From Clostridiales bacterium UBA1738 (GTDB lineage Bacteria > Bacillota > Clostridia > UBA1381): a DNA stretch of 64,000 nt. Of the stretch, positions 28,216 to 37,107 are shown piece by piece. The notes under the pieces are model-generated. The model was not told the DNA's origin, ran no database searches, and saw only the letters and a program-made list of their open reading frames with translations. The first letter of the stretch is position 1. Every line of letters starts with the position of its first letter. The stretch lies in NCBI GenBank assembly GCA_002315735.1, contig DCIA01000007.1, positions 1-64,000 of the forward strand. Reading direction: 5' to 3'. The translations under genes were made by a program, and so were the position numbers.

Positions 28216-28468
28216 AAAATTTCATATTACTAAAATGGGCGAGGATTATATCTTAATATGTAAGGATAAATCAATTTTTCAGGGCATGATTAGGTTAAGC
28301 CCCAGCGGAAAGTTTATATGGGACCTTTTAGAAAATAATATTACCTATGAAGAATTGGTTAGTAAAACTATGGAAAAATACGACGTTGAGTTAGATGTTG
28401 TAAAAAACGATATTGATATTTTCTTAGACTCACTTAAAAAGGTGAATGGAATATATGATGTTAGATAA
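28202..28468 (+). CDS. PqqD-like RRE-domain protein
   Basis: An 88-residue protein whose ATG lies 14 bases inside the kinase gene. The fold signature is three beta strands (ILICKDKSIF) then MIRLSPSGKFIWDLLENN, ITYEELVSK and VKNDIDIFLDSLKK, matching PqqD/RRE domains that bind RiPP leader peptides. Translational coupling to the kinase indicates a complex. Confidence 0.85.
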   Translation: MIQNEKFHITKMGEDYILICKDKSIFQGMIRLSPSGKFIWDLLENNITYEELVSKTMEKYDVELDVVKNDIDIFLDSLKKVNGIYDVR

Positions 28469-28892
28469 TAGTTCTAAATATATAGTAATTCAGCCAAAAG
28501 GCAATAGTATGAAACCGTTTATTATTGAAGGTGATTCTGTAATAGTCGAAAAAAACACGAAAAGTATAAAAAAATACGATGTTGTATTATTTGAAAACGA
28601 TAACGGACTTATACTTCATAGAGTGCTAAAATTACTTGACAACAATCACATTTTAGTTTGTGGAGATAACCAACTCACAACCGAAATTATTGCTATAAAT
28701 CAAGTTATTGGTGTTGCTAAGGGTGTCGAAAAAGACGGAAAGGCAAATAATTTTGACGGTATTATATACAAATTATTGGTTAGGCTTTGGTGCATTGCAC
28801 CTTTAAGACGGTTTGCTAAATGGCTAGCGCATTTAAGGAGAAAAAACAATAAGTATCGGCAGGTATCTTTTGATGTGGTACAGAAGTATTAA
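28455..28892 (+). CDS. S24/S26 signal-peptidase-like protein
   Basis: About 145 residues; ATG 28455 is nine bases after AGGTGA and overlaps the PqqD-like gene. It has the catalytic Ser in QPKGNSMKPFIIEGDSVIVE, and then ILHRVLKLL with His in place of the Lys of bacterial type I enzymes, and VCGDNQ: the Ser-His (SipW/ER-type) signal peptidase variant. The C-terminal half is basic and amphipathic without a clear membrane anchor. It may cleave the modified peptide or another exported substrate. Confidence 0.82.
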   Translation: MMLDNSSKYIVIQPKGNSMKPFIIEGDSVIVEKNTKSIKKYDVVLFENDNGLILHRVLKLLDNNHILVCGDNQLTTEIIAINQVIGVAKGVEKDGKANNFDGIIYKLLVRLWCIAPLRRFAKWLAHLRRKNNKYRQVSFDVVQKY

Positions 28893-28930
28893 AATGGCAG
28901 TTAATTCTGTTAAGGGCTATTTTGCCGTGA

Positions 28931-28962
28931 AAAAACCAACCTCCAAATATGGAGGTTTTGCT
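28931..28962. terminator. Bidirectional terminator
   Basis: AACCTCC (28938-28944) pairs with GGAGGTT (28951-28957) around a short A/T loop, with T-runs on the + side and A-runs on the left serving the minus strand. It separates the cassette from the convergent pyruvate kinase gene. Confidence 0.8.
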
Positions 28963-28968
28963 TTGCTA

Positions 28969-30399
28969 TTATATATTTTCAATTTTTATTATACTTGTGT
29001 TTCCTGATGCACCGGTTGTTTTTCCACCTGTTAAGACTATTGCATCACCTTTTTGAAGAGATAAAAGTTCTTTGGCTTTTTGTTTTGCGTGATAGAACAG
29101 AACATCTGTTGAGTCATAAACTTCGCATAGTGCGGGTGTAACTCCCCAAGAAAGAGCAAGCTTGTACCAAACTTTTTTTGTTGTTGCCATACCTATTATG
29201 TCAACAGGTGAGCGAAAACGAGAAACCATTCTAACTGTCATACCCGATACAGATGAAATTACCATTGCCTTAGCATCTATGTCTATTGCCATACCACAGG
29301 TTGCGTGAGAAATGGCATCTAATTGATTTTTTATTTTAAAATCGCTTGAAGAAAAACGCTTAGCGTAATGAATGTGATTTTCTGTTTCTTCAACAATTCT
29401 TGCCATTGTTTTCACTGTTTCAACAGGGTATTTTCCTGCTGCTGATTCCCCTGAAAGCATTACAACTGATGTTCCGTCATAAACTGCATTCGCAACATCA
29501 GAAATTTCTGCTCTTGTAGGTCTTGGGTTATAAATCATTGACTCCAACATTTCTGTTGCAGTTATAACACGCTTTCCTAAAAGTCTACATTTTGTTATCA
29601 AGTATTTTTGAATTGATGGGAGTTCTGCAAATGGAACTTCAACGCCCAAATCGCCACGAGCAATCATAATACCATCACATTCTTCACAAATATCGTCAAT
29701 ATTATCAATTCCGTCTTGATTCTCAATTTTTGAAATAATGTCGATATTTTCTCCACCATTTGCACAGACAAATTCACGAAGTGAGTGAATGTCATCTCTG
29801 TTTGAAACAAAAGATGCTGCAATGTAGTCGACATCGTTTTTGATGCCAAATAATAAATCTTTCTTATCTTGCTCTGAAAGGTATGTTTGGTGCAGAACTT
29901 TTCCGGGGAAACTCATACTCTTTCTGTTAGATAATTCTCCTCCTGCTAATACTGAGCAAATTAGGGCATTTTTCTTTTTTTCCTTTACTTCAAATATTAC
30001 AAGTCCATTATTTACAAGAATTTTATCACCCAAAGAAAGTTCATCAACTAAACCTTTATAACTCACAGAAACAATGTTTTCATCACCATCAATATCATCT
30101 GTTGTAAAGGTAAAAGTGTCACCGTCTTTTAGCGTTATATGATTATTTTTGAAAGTTCCAATTCTATATTCAGGGCCTTTTGTGTCAAGCATTATTGCAA
30201 TTGGAAGGTTGAGTTTTTCTCTAACCCTTTTTATCATATCAATTTTTTCTTGGTGGTCTTCGTGTGTTCCGTGGGAAAAATTAAGTCTTGCAACATTAAG
30301 ACCTGCCTCACACATCTTTGTGAAAACGGCCTCATCAGAACTTGACGGGCCTATGGTACAAATAATTTTTGTTTTACGCATCATAATATCTCTTTTCAT
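28969..30399 (-). CDS. pyk: Pyruvate kinase
   Basis: A 476-residue pyruvate kinase (PEP + ADP to pyruvate + ATP). RKTKIICTIGPSS at the start, NFSHG, IMLDTKGPEYR, the active-site block IISKIENQDGIDN and MIARGDLGVEVP, and the C-terminal allosteric domain. It lacks the extra C-terminal PEP-utiliser domain seen in bacilli. ATG 30399 follows GAGGAA by seven bases. Confidence 0.96.
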   Translation of the reverse strand: MKRDIMMRKTKIICTIGPSSSDEAVFTKMCEAGLNVARLNFSHGTHEDHQEKIDMIKRVREKLNLPIAIMLDTKGPEYRIGTFKNNHITLKDGDTFTFTTDDIDGDENIVSVSYKGLVDELSLGDKILVNNGLVIFEVKEKKKNALICSVLAGGELSNRKSMSFPGKVLHQTYLSEQDKKDLLFGIKNDVDYIAASFVSNRDDIHSLREFVCANGGENIDIISKIENQDGIDNIDDICEECDGIMIARGDLGVEVPFAELPSIQKYLITKCRLLGKRVITATEMLESMIYNPRPTRAEISDVANAVYDGTSVVMLSGESAAGKYPVETVKTMARIVEETENHIHYAKRFSSSDFKIKNQLDAISHATCGMAIDIDAKAMVISSVSGMTVRMVSRFRSPVDIIGMATTKKVWYKLALSWGVTPALCEVYDSTDVLFYHAKQKAKELLSLQKGDAIVLTGGKTTGASGNTSIIKIENI

Positions 30400-30414
30400 A
30401 AATAATTCCTCATA

Positions 30415-30443
30415 ATTCTATCACATTTTACAGAGATTGTAAA
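30415..30443 (-). promoter_or_regulatory. Promoter of pyruvate kinase
   Basis: Minus-strand TTTACA, 17-bp spacer, TAGAAT, ending 15 bp before the ATG. Confidence 0.7.
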
Positions 30444-30482
30444 CAAAAGATAAATTTTTAACAATCAGAAAATTAAACTTAA

Positions 30483-30506
30483 AAAGACACGATTTTTACG
30501 TGTCTT
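30483..30506 (-). terminator. Terminator overlapping the end of the SCP2-like gene
   Basis: Minus strand AAAGACACG, 7-nt loop with the stop codon, CGTGTCTTT and U-run. The stem includes the last codons of the gene. Confidence 0.8.
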
Positions 30507-30915
30507 TTGACTTTGAATTACTTTTTTTAGTTGATTTGGTAGACCTTTTTTTGTTAGTACTTTGTGTTTTATCGGATTTTTTTTGCTTTTCTTTTTTTAA
30601 TTTTTCGGTAAGAACTAAAAATTTATCAAAATCGCCTATTATATTAATTGTTCCGTTTTCTTTTGCTGAAACTATATCAAGTTTTCCGGCAGCAAGCGAT
30701 TTTAAATCGTTAAATGACGCCTCAATGTCAACATCAAAGTCATAATAATTATAAGGCTCTACCAAAAATTCGCCGTCCTTTTCTTCGATATAAAATGTAC
30801 CGCCGCAATCAAGGTCGTTAATTCGCACTTGTATTGCAAAATGGTCTCCGGAAGATGTGACTTTGGTTTTTTTGAGTGAGTCTTTTAGTTTAGTAAACGC
30901 TTCTTCAAAATACAT
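30496..30915 (-). CDS. SCP2 sterol-binding-like protein with Lys/Ser-rich tail
   Basis: A 139-residue protein. Residues 1-105 resemble SCP-2 lipid-binding folds (FAIQVRINDLDCGGTFYIEEKDG, a later ASFNDLKSLAAGKLD, and NGTINIIGDFDKFL). Residues 108-139 are a low-complexity Lys/Ser/Thr tail that could bind nucleic acid or membranes. Function in clostridia is not defined. Confidence 0.7.
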   Translation of the reverse strand: MYFEEAFTKLKDSLKKTKVTSSGDHFAIQVRINDLDCGGTFYIEEKDGEFLVEPYNYYDFDVDIEASFNDLKSLAAGKLDIVSAKENGTINIIGDFDKFLVLTEKLKKEKQKKSDKTQSTNKKRSTKSTKKSNSKSKDT

Positions 30916-31046
30916 ATTTTTTCACCCTTTCGTAAATGTTATTATAAGAATAATTATATGCTTCTTTAAGTAAAAATATTCCTAATTAACATATTATTTT
31001 GAATTTGGGATAATAATAATAAAAAAGCATTAAGGAGAAACAAAAT

Positions 31047-31697
31047 ATGGACAATAATGAAGAAAAGAACGGAATAGTAACAATAGAGGGAAAGCGTGGA
31101 AAAATTAAATGCCTAAATATTATAGGCACTATCGAGGGACATAATTTGGCAGATTCGGGAACGAAAACAACAAAATACGAACACGTTTTACCTGAACTTG
31201 TAAAAATAGAGGAAGATGATGAAATAGAAGGGCTTTTAATTCTTCTTAACACTGTTGGTGGTGATGTAGAAGCGGGACTTGCAATGGCAGAAATGATTTC
31301 AGGTATGTCAAAATCTACTGTATCACTGATTTTGGGAGGCGGTCACTCAATAGGAGTGCCACTTGCTGTATCTGCCGATGTTTCCTTTATTTCAAATTCT
31401 GCCACGATGACGGTGCATCCGATGAGAACAGCCGGCGTGGTTATCGGGGTTTCGCAAACTTTCCAATATATGATGAGAATGCAGGATATGATAATTCAGT
31501 TTATTACAAAAAACTCAAATGTTAATGCAGAAACATATAAAAATATGATGCTAACGACAGACGAAATTGCAAATGATGTAGGAACTGTTTTGTTTGGTAA
31601 AAAGGCGGTCGAATGCGGGCTGATTGACAAGGTAGGAACGTTAAGAGATGCCTTAGACGAGCTATATTCGTTAATTGACAAAACAAAGAAAAGATAA
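31047..31697 (+). CDS. tepA: ClpP-family protease TepA (YmfB-like)
   Basis: A 216-residue ClpP-fold protease closely resembling Bacillus TepA: KTTKYEHVLPELVKIEED, LLILLNTVGGDVEAGLAMAE, the nucleophile Ser in GGGHSIGVPLAVS and the His in TMTVHPMRT. TepA is a cytoplasmic protein linked to processing or quality control of secreted proteins. RBS AAGGAG. Confidence 0.9.
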   Translation: MDNNEEKNGIVTIEGKRGKIKCLNIIGTIEGHNLADSGTKTTKYEHVLPELVKIEEDDEIEGLLILLNTVGGDVEAGLAMAEMISGMSKSTVSLILGGGHSIGVPLAVSADVSFISNSATMTVHPMRTAGVVIGVSQTFQYMMRMQDMIIQFITKNSNVNAETYKNMMLTTDEIANDVGTVLFGKKAVECGLIDKVGTLRDALDELYSLIDKTKKR

Positions 31698-31732
31698 TAT
31701 AATTAAAATATTATATTATTAGGAGAAAAAAT

Positions 31733-33958
31733 ATGACAGAGAATTTTAATATAACTGGAATGGGTTGCTCTGCTTGCTCTTCAAAGATTCAAGAAAAACT
31801 AAACAATACAGAGGGCGTAAAAAGAGCAGAGGTTAATCTTCTTACAGCGTCTATGATAGTAGATTTTGACGAAAAAAAAGTAACTTGTGATAACATAATT
31901 AATATTGTTGAAAAACTTGGCTATGGTGCAAGCTTAAAAAAAAACGATTATGGGGAAGATTTTTCCGATAATTCGAAAATCTTAAAGGACAGATTTATAT
32001 TTTCTCTTTTGTTTTTAATTCCGCTTATGTATATATCTATGGGGTCAATGCTCGGTTTTTGGCTTCCAAAGATACTTTCGGGAAAGGAAAATGCACTAAA
32101 TTTTGCGATAGTTCAATTAGTTCTTTGCTTGCCTGTTGTTATCATTAACAAGAAGTTCTACAAAAACGGCGTATCATCTTTAATTAAGATGTCACCCAAT
32201 ATGGATACACTAATTGCAGTTGGCTCAGGCGCTTCATTTATTTACGGGGTTTTTGCTGTTTTTAGGATTTTATATGGAATAAAAGTTTCTGATTTTGAAC
32301 TGGTTATGAGTTATCATTCAAATTTATACTTTGAAACAGCAGCAATGATTCCAACGCTTATAACCCTTGGCAAATATTTAGAAGAACTATCAAAAGGGAA
32401 AACCAAAGATGCAATAAACAAAATAATGAATCTTTCACCTAAAAAAGCAATTTTATTTGTTGGTGGTGAAGAAAAGGAAGTTGAAACGGATAAAATTAAG
32501 GTTTCAGATATTGTAGTTATAAAACCCGGAATGAGTATTCCATGTGACGGAAAGGTTATTTTTGGCACTACATCGATTGATGAATCAATGCTAACAGGCG
32601 AAAGTATACCGGTCGAAAAAAACATTGGGGACAATGTTAATACCGCAACAGTAAATGTTTCGGGATATATTAGAGTTATAGCAGAAAAAGTGGGGGAAAA
32701 TACCACATTTTCCGAGATTGTAAAACTGATTGAGGAAGCATCTGCAAAAAAAGCACCTATTTCAAAACTTGCCGATAAAGTCTCAGGAATATTTGTTCCT
32801 ATTGTAATGGGAATTGCACTTTTTACATTTATAATATGGATTATTCTGGGTGCTGATTTTGAAACGGCATTTTCTTTTGGTATTTGTGTGTTAGTTATTT
32901 CTTGCCCTTGCGCATTAGGTCTTGCGACGCCTGTTGCCGTTATGGTTGGTACGGGAAAGGGAGCTGAAAACGGAATTCTTATAAAATCGGGAGAGGCATT
33001 AGAAACTTCACATCAAATTAATACAGTTGTTTTTGACAAGACGGGAACTATAACGGAAGGCGAACCTAAGGTTACAGATGTATTTGGAGATGAAAAATTA
33101 CTTGAAGTGGCTCTTGCTCTTGAAGAAAATAGCGAACACCCAATATCAAAGGCAGTAGTAGAGTATGCAAAAAATAGAGTAAAAAATAAAGTGGCTACTG
33201 AAAGTTTTGAAAATATCGAGGGATTTGGAGTCAAAGCACAAATTGAAGAAAAACTTTGCTATGCAGTTAGCCGTAAGTTTGCGATTAAAAACAAAATTGA
33301 TATTTCAAAATTTGATAAGGAATTTGAAAAATTATCAGATGAGGGTAAGACGGTTGTATATATAATCAAAGAAAATATAGCATTAGGAGTTATAGCTGTT
33401 GCAGATACTGTTAAAGATTCAGCAAAAAATGCAATAGAAAAACTTAATAGAATGAAAATAGATGTGGTAATGCTAACAGGCGACAATGAAATCGTTGCAA
33501 AAACGATAGCAAAAAAAGTGGGAATTAAAAAGTTTATTGCAGGGGTACTGCCACAAGATAAAGAAAAGGAAATTCAAAAGTTAATAGATAATGGTAAAAT
33601 TGTTGCAATGGTAGGTGACGGAATAAATGATGCACCTGCACTTGCAAGAGCAAATGTCGGAATCGCAATGGGGCAGGGGACAGATGTGGCAATAGAGAGT
33701 GCAGATGTTGTAATTATGCGAAAAGATTTAGTGTCAGTTCCAAATTCGATAAAGTTGTCAAAGTATGTTATGAGAAATATTAAGCAAAATTTGTTCTGGG
33801 CATTTTTCTATAACATAATTGGAATTCCTATTGCAGCCGGTGTATTTTATAATTCATTGGACTTAAAACTAAGCCCTATGATAGGAGCTTTTGCAATGAG
33901 TATATCTAGTCTATTTGTGGTAACAAATGCACTTAGAATTAAAAATATCAGGTTATAA
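31733..33958 (+). CDS. copA: Copper-translocating P1B-type ATPase
   Basis: A 741-residue ATPase with one N-terminal heavy-metal-associated domain (GMGCSACSSKIQ), eight membrane helices, the TGES actuator (MLTGESIPVEK), intramembrane CPC (SCPCALGLATP), phosphorylation site DKTGTITEG, the SEHPISKA motif and GDGINDAPALA. The CPC plus C-terminal features indicate Cu(I) export. No CopZ or CsoR gene is adjacent. Confidence 0.94.
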   Translation: MTENFNITGMGCSACSSKIQEKLNNTEGVKRAEVNLLTASMIVDFDEKKVTCDNIINIVEKLGYGASLKKNDYGEDFSDNSKILKDRFIFSLLFLIPLMYISMGSMLGFWLPKILSGKENALNFAIVQLVLCLPVVIINKKFYKNGVSSLIKMSPNMDTLIAVGSGASFIYGVFAVFRILYGIKVSDFELVMSYHSNLYFETAAMIPTLITLGKYLEELSKGKTKDAINKIMNLSPKKAILFVGGEEKEVETDKIKVSDIVVIKPGMSIPCDGKVIFGTTSIDESMLTGESIPVEKNIGDNVNTATVNVSGYIRVIAEKVGENTTFSEIVKLIEEASAKKAPISKLADKVSGIFVPIVMGIALFTFIIWIILGADFETAFSFGICVLVISCPCALGLATPVAVMVGTGKGAENGILIKSGEALETSHQINTVVFDKTGTITEGEPKVTDVFGDEKLLEVALALEENSEHPISKAVVEYAKNRVKNKVATESFENIEGFGVKAQIEEKLCYAVSRKFAIKNKIDISKFDKEFEKLSDEGKTVVYIIKENIALGVIAVADTVKDSAKNAIEKLNRMKIDVVMLTGDNEIVAKTIAKKVGIKKFIAGVLPQDKEKEIQKLIDNGKIVAMVGDGINDAPALARANVGIAMGQGTDVAIESADVVIMRKDLVSVPNSIKLSKYVMRNIKQNLFWAFFYNIIGIPIAAGVFYNSLDLKLSPMIGAFAMSISSLFVVTNALRIKNIRL

Positions 33959-33996
33959 ATTAAAAGGTATAGCAATATGCTATACCTTTTAATTTT
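33957..33996. terminator. Bidirectional terminator with 17-bp perfect stem
   Basis: Positions 33957-33973 are fully complementary to 33979-33995 around the loop aatat, followed by T-run. Serves copA and the convergent zinc-ribbon gene. Confidence 0.9.
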
Positions 33997-34001
33997 TCAT
34001 A

Positions 34002-34472
34002 TTATTCTTCGTCTTGGTCTAAAACATCGACAACATAATTATCTGAAACTGATTCGTACTCTTCGTCATCGTCATAATAATCTTCTTCAATGTCGAGTTT
34101 TTCACCACATTTTGAACAGTACTCATTTTCAATTGGATTTTGTTCTCCACATTTTGGACAATTAATACCTTCTTTTAGGGAAGCGATTTTATCTTTAATT
34201 TCTGTTAGTTCGGCTGTGAATTCATCTATTTCAACCATAGTTTCGCCAAGTTCACCATCAAATTCTCTTCCGGAAAGATATTCGTCGTAAATTATTTCGC
34301 CAATTTTTGCATAAAGTTTTGTTATTTTGCTTTCAGTATTACTCTTTGAAATGTTTAGTTTTGTAATATCGACAACGTTGCTTGTTTTGTTAATTGCTAT
34401 TTTTGCATACTTTCCGGCACTCTGCTTTGCAACAGAAAAAGTATCTTTAACATCATCCCAAAAACTACTCAT
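34002..34472 (-). CDS. Zinc-ribbon protein with coiled coil and acidic tail
   Basis: A 156-residue soluble protein. Residues 1-100 are helical and coiled-coil-like (MVEIDEFTAELTEIKDKIASL). Residues 104-125 form a zinc ribbon (CPKCGEQNP...YCSKCGEKL). The C-terminus is strongly acidic (EEDYYDDDEEYE). Function unknown. A minus-strand TTGCAT/TATTAT pair with 17-bp spacing lies upstream. Confidence 0.75.
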   Translation of the reverse strand: MSSFWDDVKDTFSVAKQSAGKYAKIAINKTSNVVDITKLNISKSNTESKITKLYAKIGEIIYDEYLSGREFDGELGETMVEIDEFTAELTEIKDKIASLKEGINCPKCGEQNPIENEYCSKCGEKLDIEEDYYDDDEEYESVSDNYVVDVLDQDEE

Positions 34473-34572
34473 TATTATCAGCTCCTAATAAATATTTTTT
34501 TCATTCTATCATATAATATTCTTTTCTACAATAAAATGCAACATATTGTAATATAAAATTAATAATAATATG

Positions 34573-34601
34573 TTGACTTTTTGTTTAATATTATTTATAA
34601 T
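34573..34601 (+). promoter_or_regulatory. Promoter of DUF1294 gene
   Basis: TTGACT, 17-bp spacer, TATAAT, 28 bp before the ATG. Confidence 0.75.
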
Positions 34602-34629
34602 TATATAAATAGCAGTTAGGGGAAGTTTA

Positions 34630-34899
34630 ATGAATCGTTTTGATATTATAATAGTTTGTGCAAATTTAATAACGTTCTTTATGTATGGTTTAGACAAGTT
34701 TTTTGCGAGACATAGATTTTGGAGGATACCCGAATATGTACTTATTTCTGTGCCATTTTGTTTAGGTGGTGTAGGCGCATTTTTTGGTATGCTGGTTTTT
34801 GATCATAAAATTAGAAGACTTGAATTTAGAATCGTAATACCGATAGCGATTGTTGTTAATATAATTACGATATTTTTGTTTAATAACGCAACATTGTAA
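34630..34899 (+). CDS. DUF1294 small membrane protein
   Basis: An 89-residue protein with three hydrophobic segments. MYGLDKFFARHRFWRIPE, GGVGAFFGMLVFDHKIRR are the DUF1294 signature. In this family the domain is often fused to cold-shock domains; here it stands alone. Function unknown. Confidence 0.85.
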   Translation: MNRFDIIIVCANLITFFMYGLDKFFARHRFWRIPEYVLISVPFCLGGVGAFFGMLVFDHKIRRLEFRIVIPIAIVVNIITIFLFNNATL

Positions 34900-34924
34900 T
34901 ATTTTAAAAATTACAGATTTTTTA

Positions 34925-34953
34925 TTGACAATATGATAAAAATGTGCTAAAAT
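34925..34953 (+). promoter_or_regulatory. Promoter of tRNA-Trp
   Basis: TTGACA, 17-bp spacer, TAAAAT with an extended -10 TGC, 18 bp before the tRNA. Confidence 0.85.
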
Positions 34954-34971
34954 ATTTAGGCAGTCAAATTT

Positions 34972-35047
34972 AGGGGTGTAGCTCAGTTGGTAGAGCAATG
35001 GTCTCCAAAACCATGTGCCCAAGGTTCGAGTCCTTGTACCCCTGCCA
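34972..35047 (+). tRNA. tRNA-Trp (CCA anticodon)
   Basis: A 76-nt cloverleaf with 3' CCA encoded. Acceptor AGGGGTG/TACCCCT with G discriminator, D-arm GCTC-AGTTGGTA-GAGC, anticodon stem ATGGT/ACCAT around CTCCAAA (anticodon CCA), T-loop TTCGAGT. Its 3' end is the integration site of the element to the right. Confidence 0.97.
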
Positions 35048-35170
35048 ATATAAAAACGGCTTAAACACTAGGTTTAAGCCGTTTTCTTATGCGATTTTAC
35101 TTAAATAAAACATCAAATATTTTCCGAATTGATGCCCGATTTTGAGCATCAATTTCTCATACAGTGTTAA
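35018..35170 (+). repeat. 153-bp direct repeat, left copy (tRNA 3' end, terminator, flank)
   Basis: Matches 44565-44717 with a single difference (T at 35031, C at 44578). It holds the last 30 nt of tRNA-Trp, the terminator and about 80 bp of flank. It marks the left boundary (attL-like) of the integrated element. Confidence 0.9.
35053..35090 (+). terminator. Terminator of tRNA-Trp
   Basis: AAAACGGCTTAAAC (35053-35066) pairs fully with GTTTAAGCCGTTTT (35072-35085). An identical copy lies at 44600-44632. Confidence 0.9.
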
Positions 35171-35522
35171 CTTTTGACATAGTTTCCGTCTGTTACATCA
35201 TCAATAAATCATCAAGAGTTAATTATAATTCTTGATTTCATTCTCTCATATTCACTATTCTGCGAAGCAATTCTATGTACAAATTCCATCTATTAATTCT
35301 TACAAAAATTGCACATTTTTCAAAATCCCTCTTTCTTTGGTTTCAGTGTACCAAATTTTGACGCAGCGTCATTTGGTTCAATGCTGGCAAGATATATTTA
35401 GCAAAGATGGGCAAAAAGGTACATATAAGGCTTAAGTCGAGCAATTTGGGCACCAAAATTTCATTTTCCATTTCACATATTAAAGTTACATTATATTTTT
35501 AGCAACCCTTTATTTCTATATA
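35171..35522. other. Non-coding stretch with a degenerate repeat
   Basis: No convincing gene. The segment 35330-35360 (tctttggtttcag-gtaccaa...ttgac) recurs in diverged form at about 44110-44140, and partly at 42885-42913. A palindromic GACGCAGCGTC lies at 35359-35369. Confidence 0.6.
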
Positions 35523-36668
35523 TTATTTATCAATAACCTCATTTACCACTTTATTAAATTCACTAATTGCATTTTCTTCACATATTGGTATAACACGAAT
35601 TTTACCTAATAATCCCTCACACCACATCAACTTTTCAAAGCTTCTCCCACTATTGTTATAATCAAAGTACAAAAGTTTAGAATTCTCTTTTCTTAACCAT
35701 TCGGCAATAATTGAATTTATGTGATTATCCTCACTGTTAAAATTATATCCTATTGCTATGAGTATATCTGTATCATCCAAACAATTTGCAAATCGCATAA
35801 ACTGTTCAATTTGCTTTCTGCATATCATAGGTTTTATTCCACTTGGAATCATTATAAACGGCACTAAATTATCTTTATTATCTACTGCCTTTTTCAAGTC
35901 TTCTTCTTTTTCTATATCGTATATAGTGAGATTTTTCAAATCCTCAAACCAAGTTAATTTTCCGTGCAGATATATTACATCTTTATTTGTTTGTAACTTA
36001 GCTATATCAGTATAATTCGTAGTAACAACATTACAGTTTAAATCTTTAATTGAAGAATAATAAGAATTAGTATTCAAATCAGAATAATATTTCTTTTGCA
36101 ATATCTTAAATACATTATCTATATCCCAAGACAAGTCTTTTGTATCATACAAATCTTTTATCATTAAAACAAATATTGAATAATAAACATACAGCACTTT
36201 CTTTGCATCTGCATTAAAATCTATATTTCTTAATGAGTTAAATCTACCGTCCAAGGCATCGAACAAAATGGCATTTTTGTAGAAGAAATTTTTTATTTCT
36301 TCTCTTTTTTTACATATACCTTTATTTAGTATCTCATCATCGAAAATACATCCGTAAAAGTCCTTGCATATAGGTTTAATATAACCCTGAAAACTTACAG
36401 TATTATCATCATTATTATAACGAATGATATTTTCTATAATTTCAGAACTAATACATTTTCTTGCTTCTTCTAAATTACTGCATATGGTTTGAATATATAT
36501 TTTTGTACTATTCTTATTTATTAGATTTAACTTCCTATTTTTTCCTACCATCAATTCAATTTCTTTTTTATAAGATTCTTTAAGAATTGCCTCTGCAAAT
36601 ACATTTCCTGATTTTAAATTATTCAGGGCATTAGTATCAGCTCCTGATCCAAACAAAAATGTTAACAT
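35523..36668 (-). CDS. SIR2-like (putative NADase) defence protein
   Basis: A 381-residue protein with the SIR2_2/SIR2-like pattern: LTFLFGSGAD near the N-terminus, NVVTTNYTDIAKL, VIYLHGKLTW and IAIGYNFNSEDNHIN. Stand-alone and fused SIR2-like domains in prokaryotes are NAD-degrading effectors of abortive anti-phage systems (for example Thoeris ThsA, DSR, SIR2-HerA). No partner sensor is visible. RBS GGAGG; the start lies 27 bp after the upstream fragment, so it can be co-transcribed with the genes downstream of the invertible promoter. Function is inferred. Confidence 0.75.
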   Translation of the reverse strand: MLTFLFGSGADTNALNNLKSGNVFAEAILKESYKKEIELMVGKNRKLNLINKNSTKIYIQTICSNLEEARKCISSEIIENIIRYNNDDNTVSFQGYIKPICKDFYGCIFDDEILNKGICKKREEIKNFFYKNAILFDALDGRFNSLRNIDFNADAKKVLYVYYSIFVLMIKDLYDTKDLSWDIDNVFKILQKKYYSDLNTNSYYSSIKDLNCNVVTTNYTDIAKLQTNKDVIYLHGKLTWFEDLKNLTIYDIEKEEDLKKAVDNKDNLVPFIMIPSGIKPMICRKQIEQFMRFANCLDDTDILIAIGYNFNSEDNHINSIIAEWLRKENSKLLYFDYNNSGRSFEKLMWCEGLLGKIRVIPICEENAISEFNKVVNEVIDK

Positions 36669-36695
36669 ACTTAAACCTCCACCGATTACACATAT

Positions 36696-37064
36696 CTACT
36701 TGTTTACCACAATTTTTTCAGTTCTAAATCCATAGTATGTTTTATTTTCGTCACTTGTAAGCCTTATTTTAACTGTATTTCCCGGGATATTAATTGTTTT
36801 TCCTGCAAGCTCTGTTCCGGAATACTTACCGATTTGTTTATCATTTTCATCATAGATGTATAGAAAATCATAGTTTTTCTCTGTTTCTGTATCCTCTGAA
36901 GATGTCACATCTATGCTATTGCAAGTGCCGTCATAGGTATATGTGGTTGTTTGGTCAATATTGTTATCATAAGTATGCTTTGATTCCAACCGAGTCGGTA
37001 TCAGCTCCGACAAACTGCTTATAATCGTAGCAGGTGAATTCAAATTCTCTGTTGAAGCTCCCAA
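36696..37064 (-). pseudogene. CUB-like domain fragment
   Basis: About 122 residues without a signal peptide. Contains TYTYDGTCNSIDVTSS, YDFLYIYDENDKQIGKYSG and TVKIRLTSDENKTYYGF, as in CUB-like repeats of clostridial surface proteins. A TTG at 37064 follows AAAGGA, so it could be translated, but an isolated half-domain lacking export signals suggests a remnant of a larger surface protein. The frame stays open to 37151. Confidence 0.55.
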
Positions 37065-37107
37065 TACTAATCCTTTATATATTCTATTTAAAATACAAAG
37101 TCTACTC

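Noticed and set aside
35232..35435. A 67-residue frame in the left non-coding stretch
   Set aside because: No ribosome binding site, no family pattern, and it spans a repeat.
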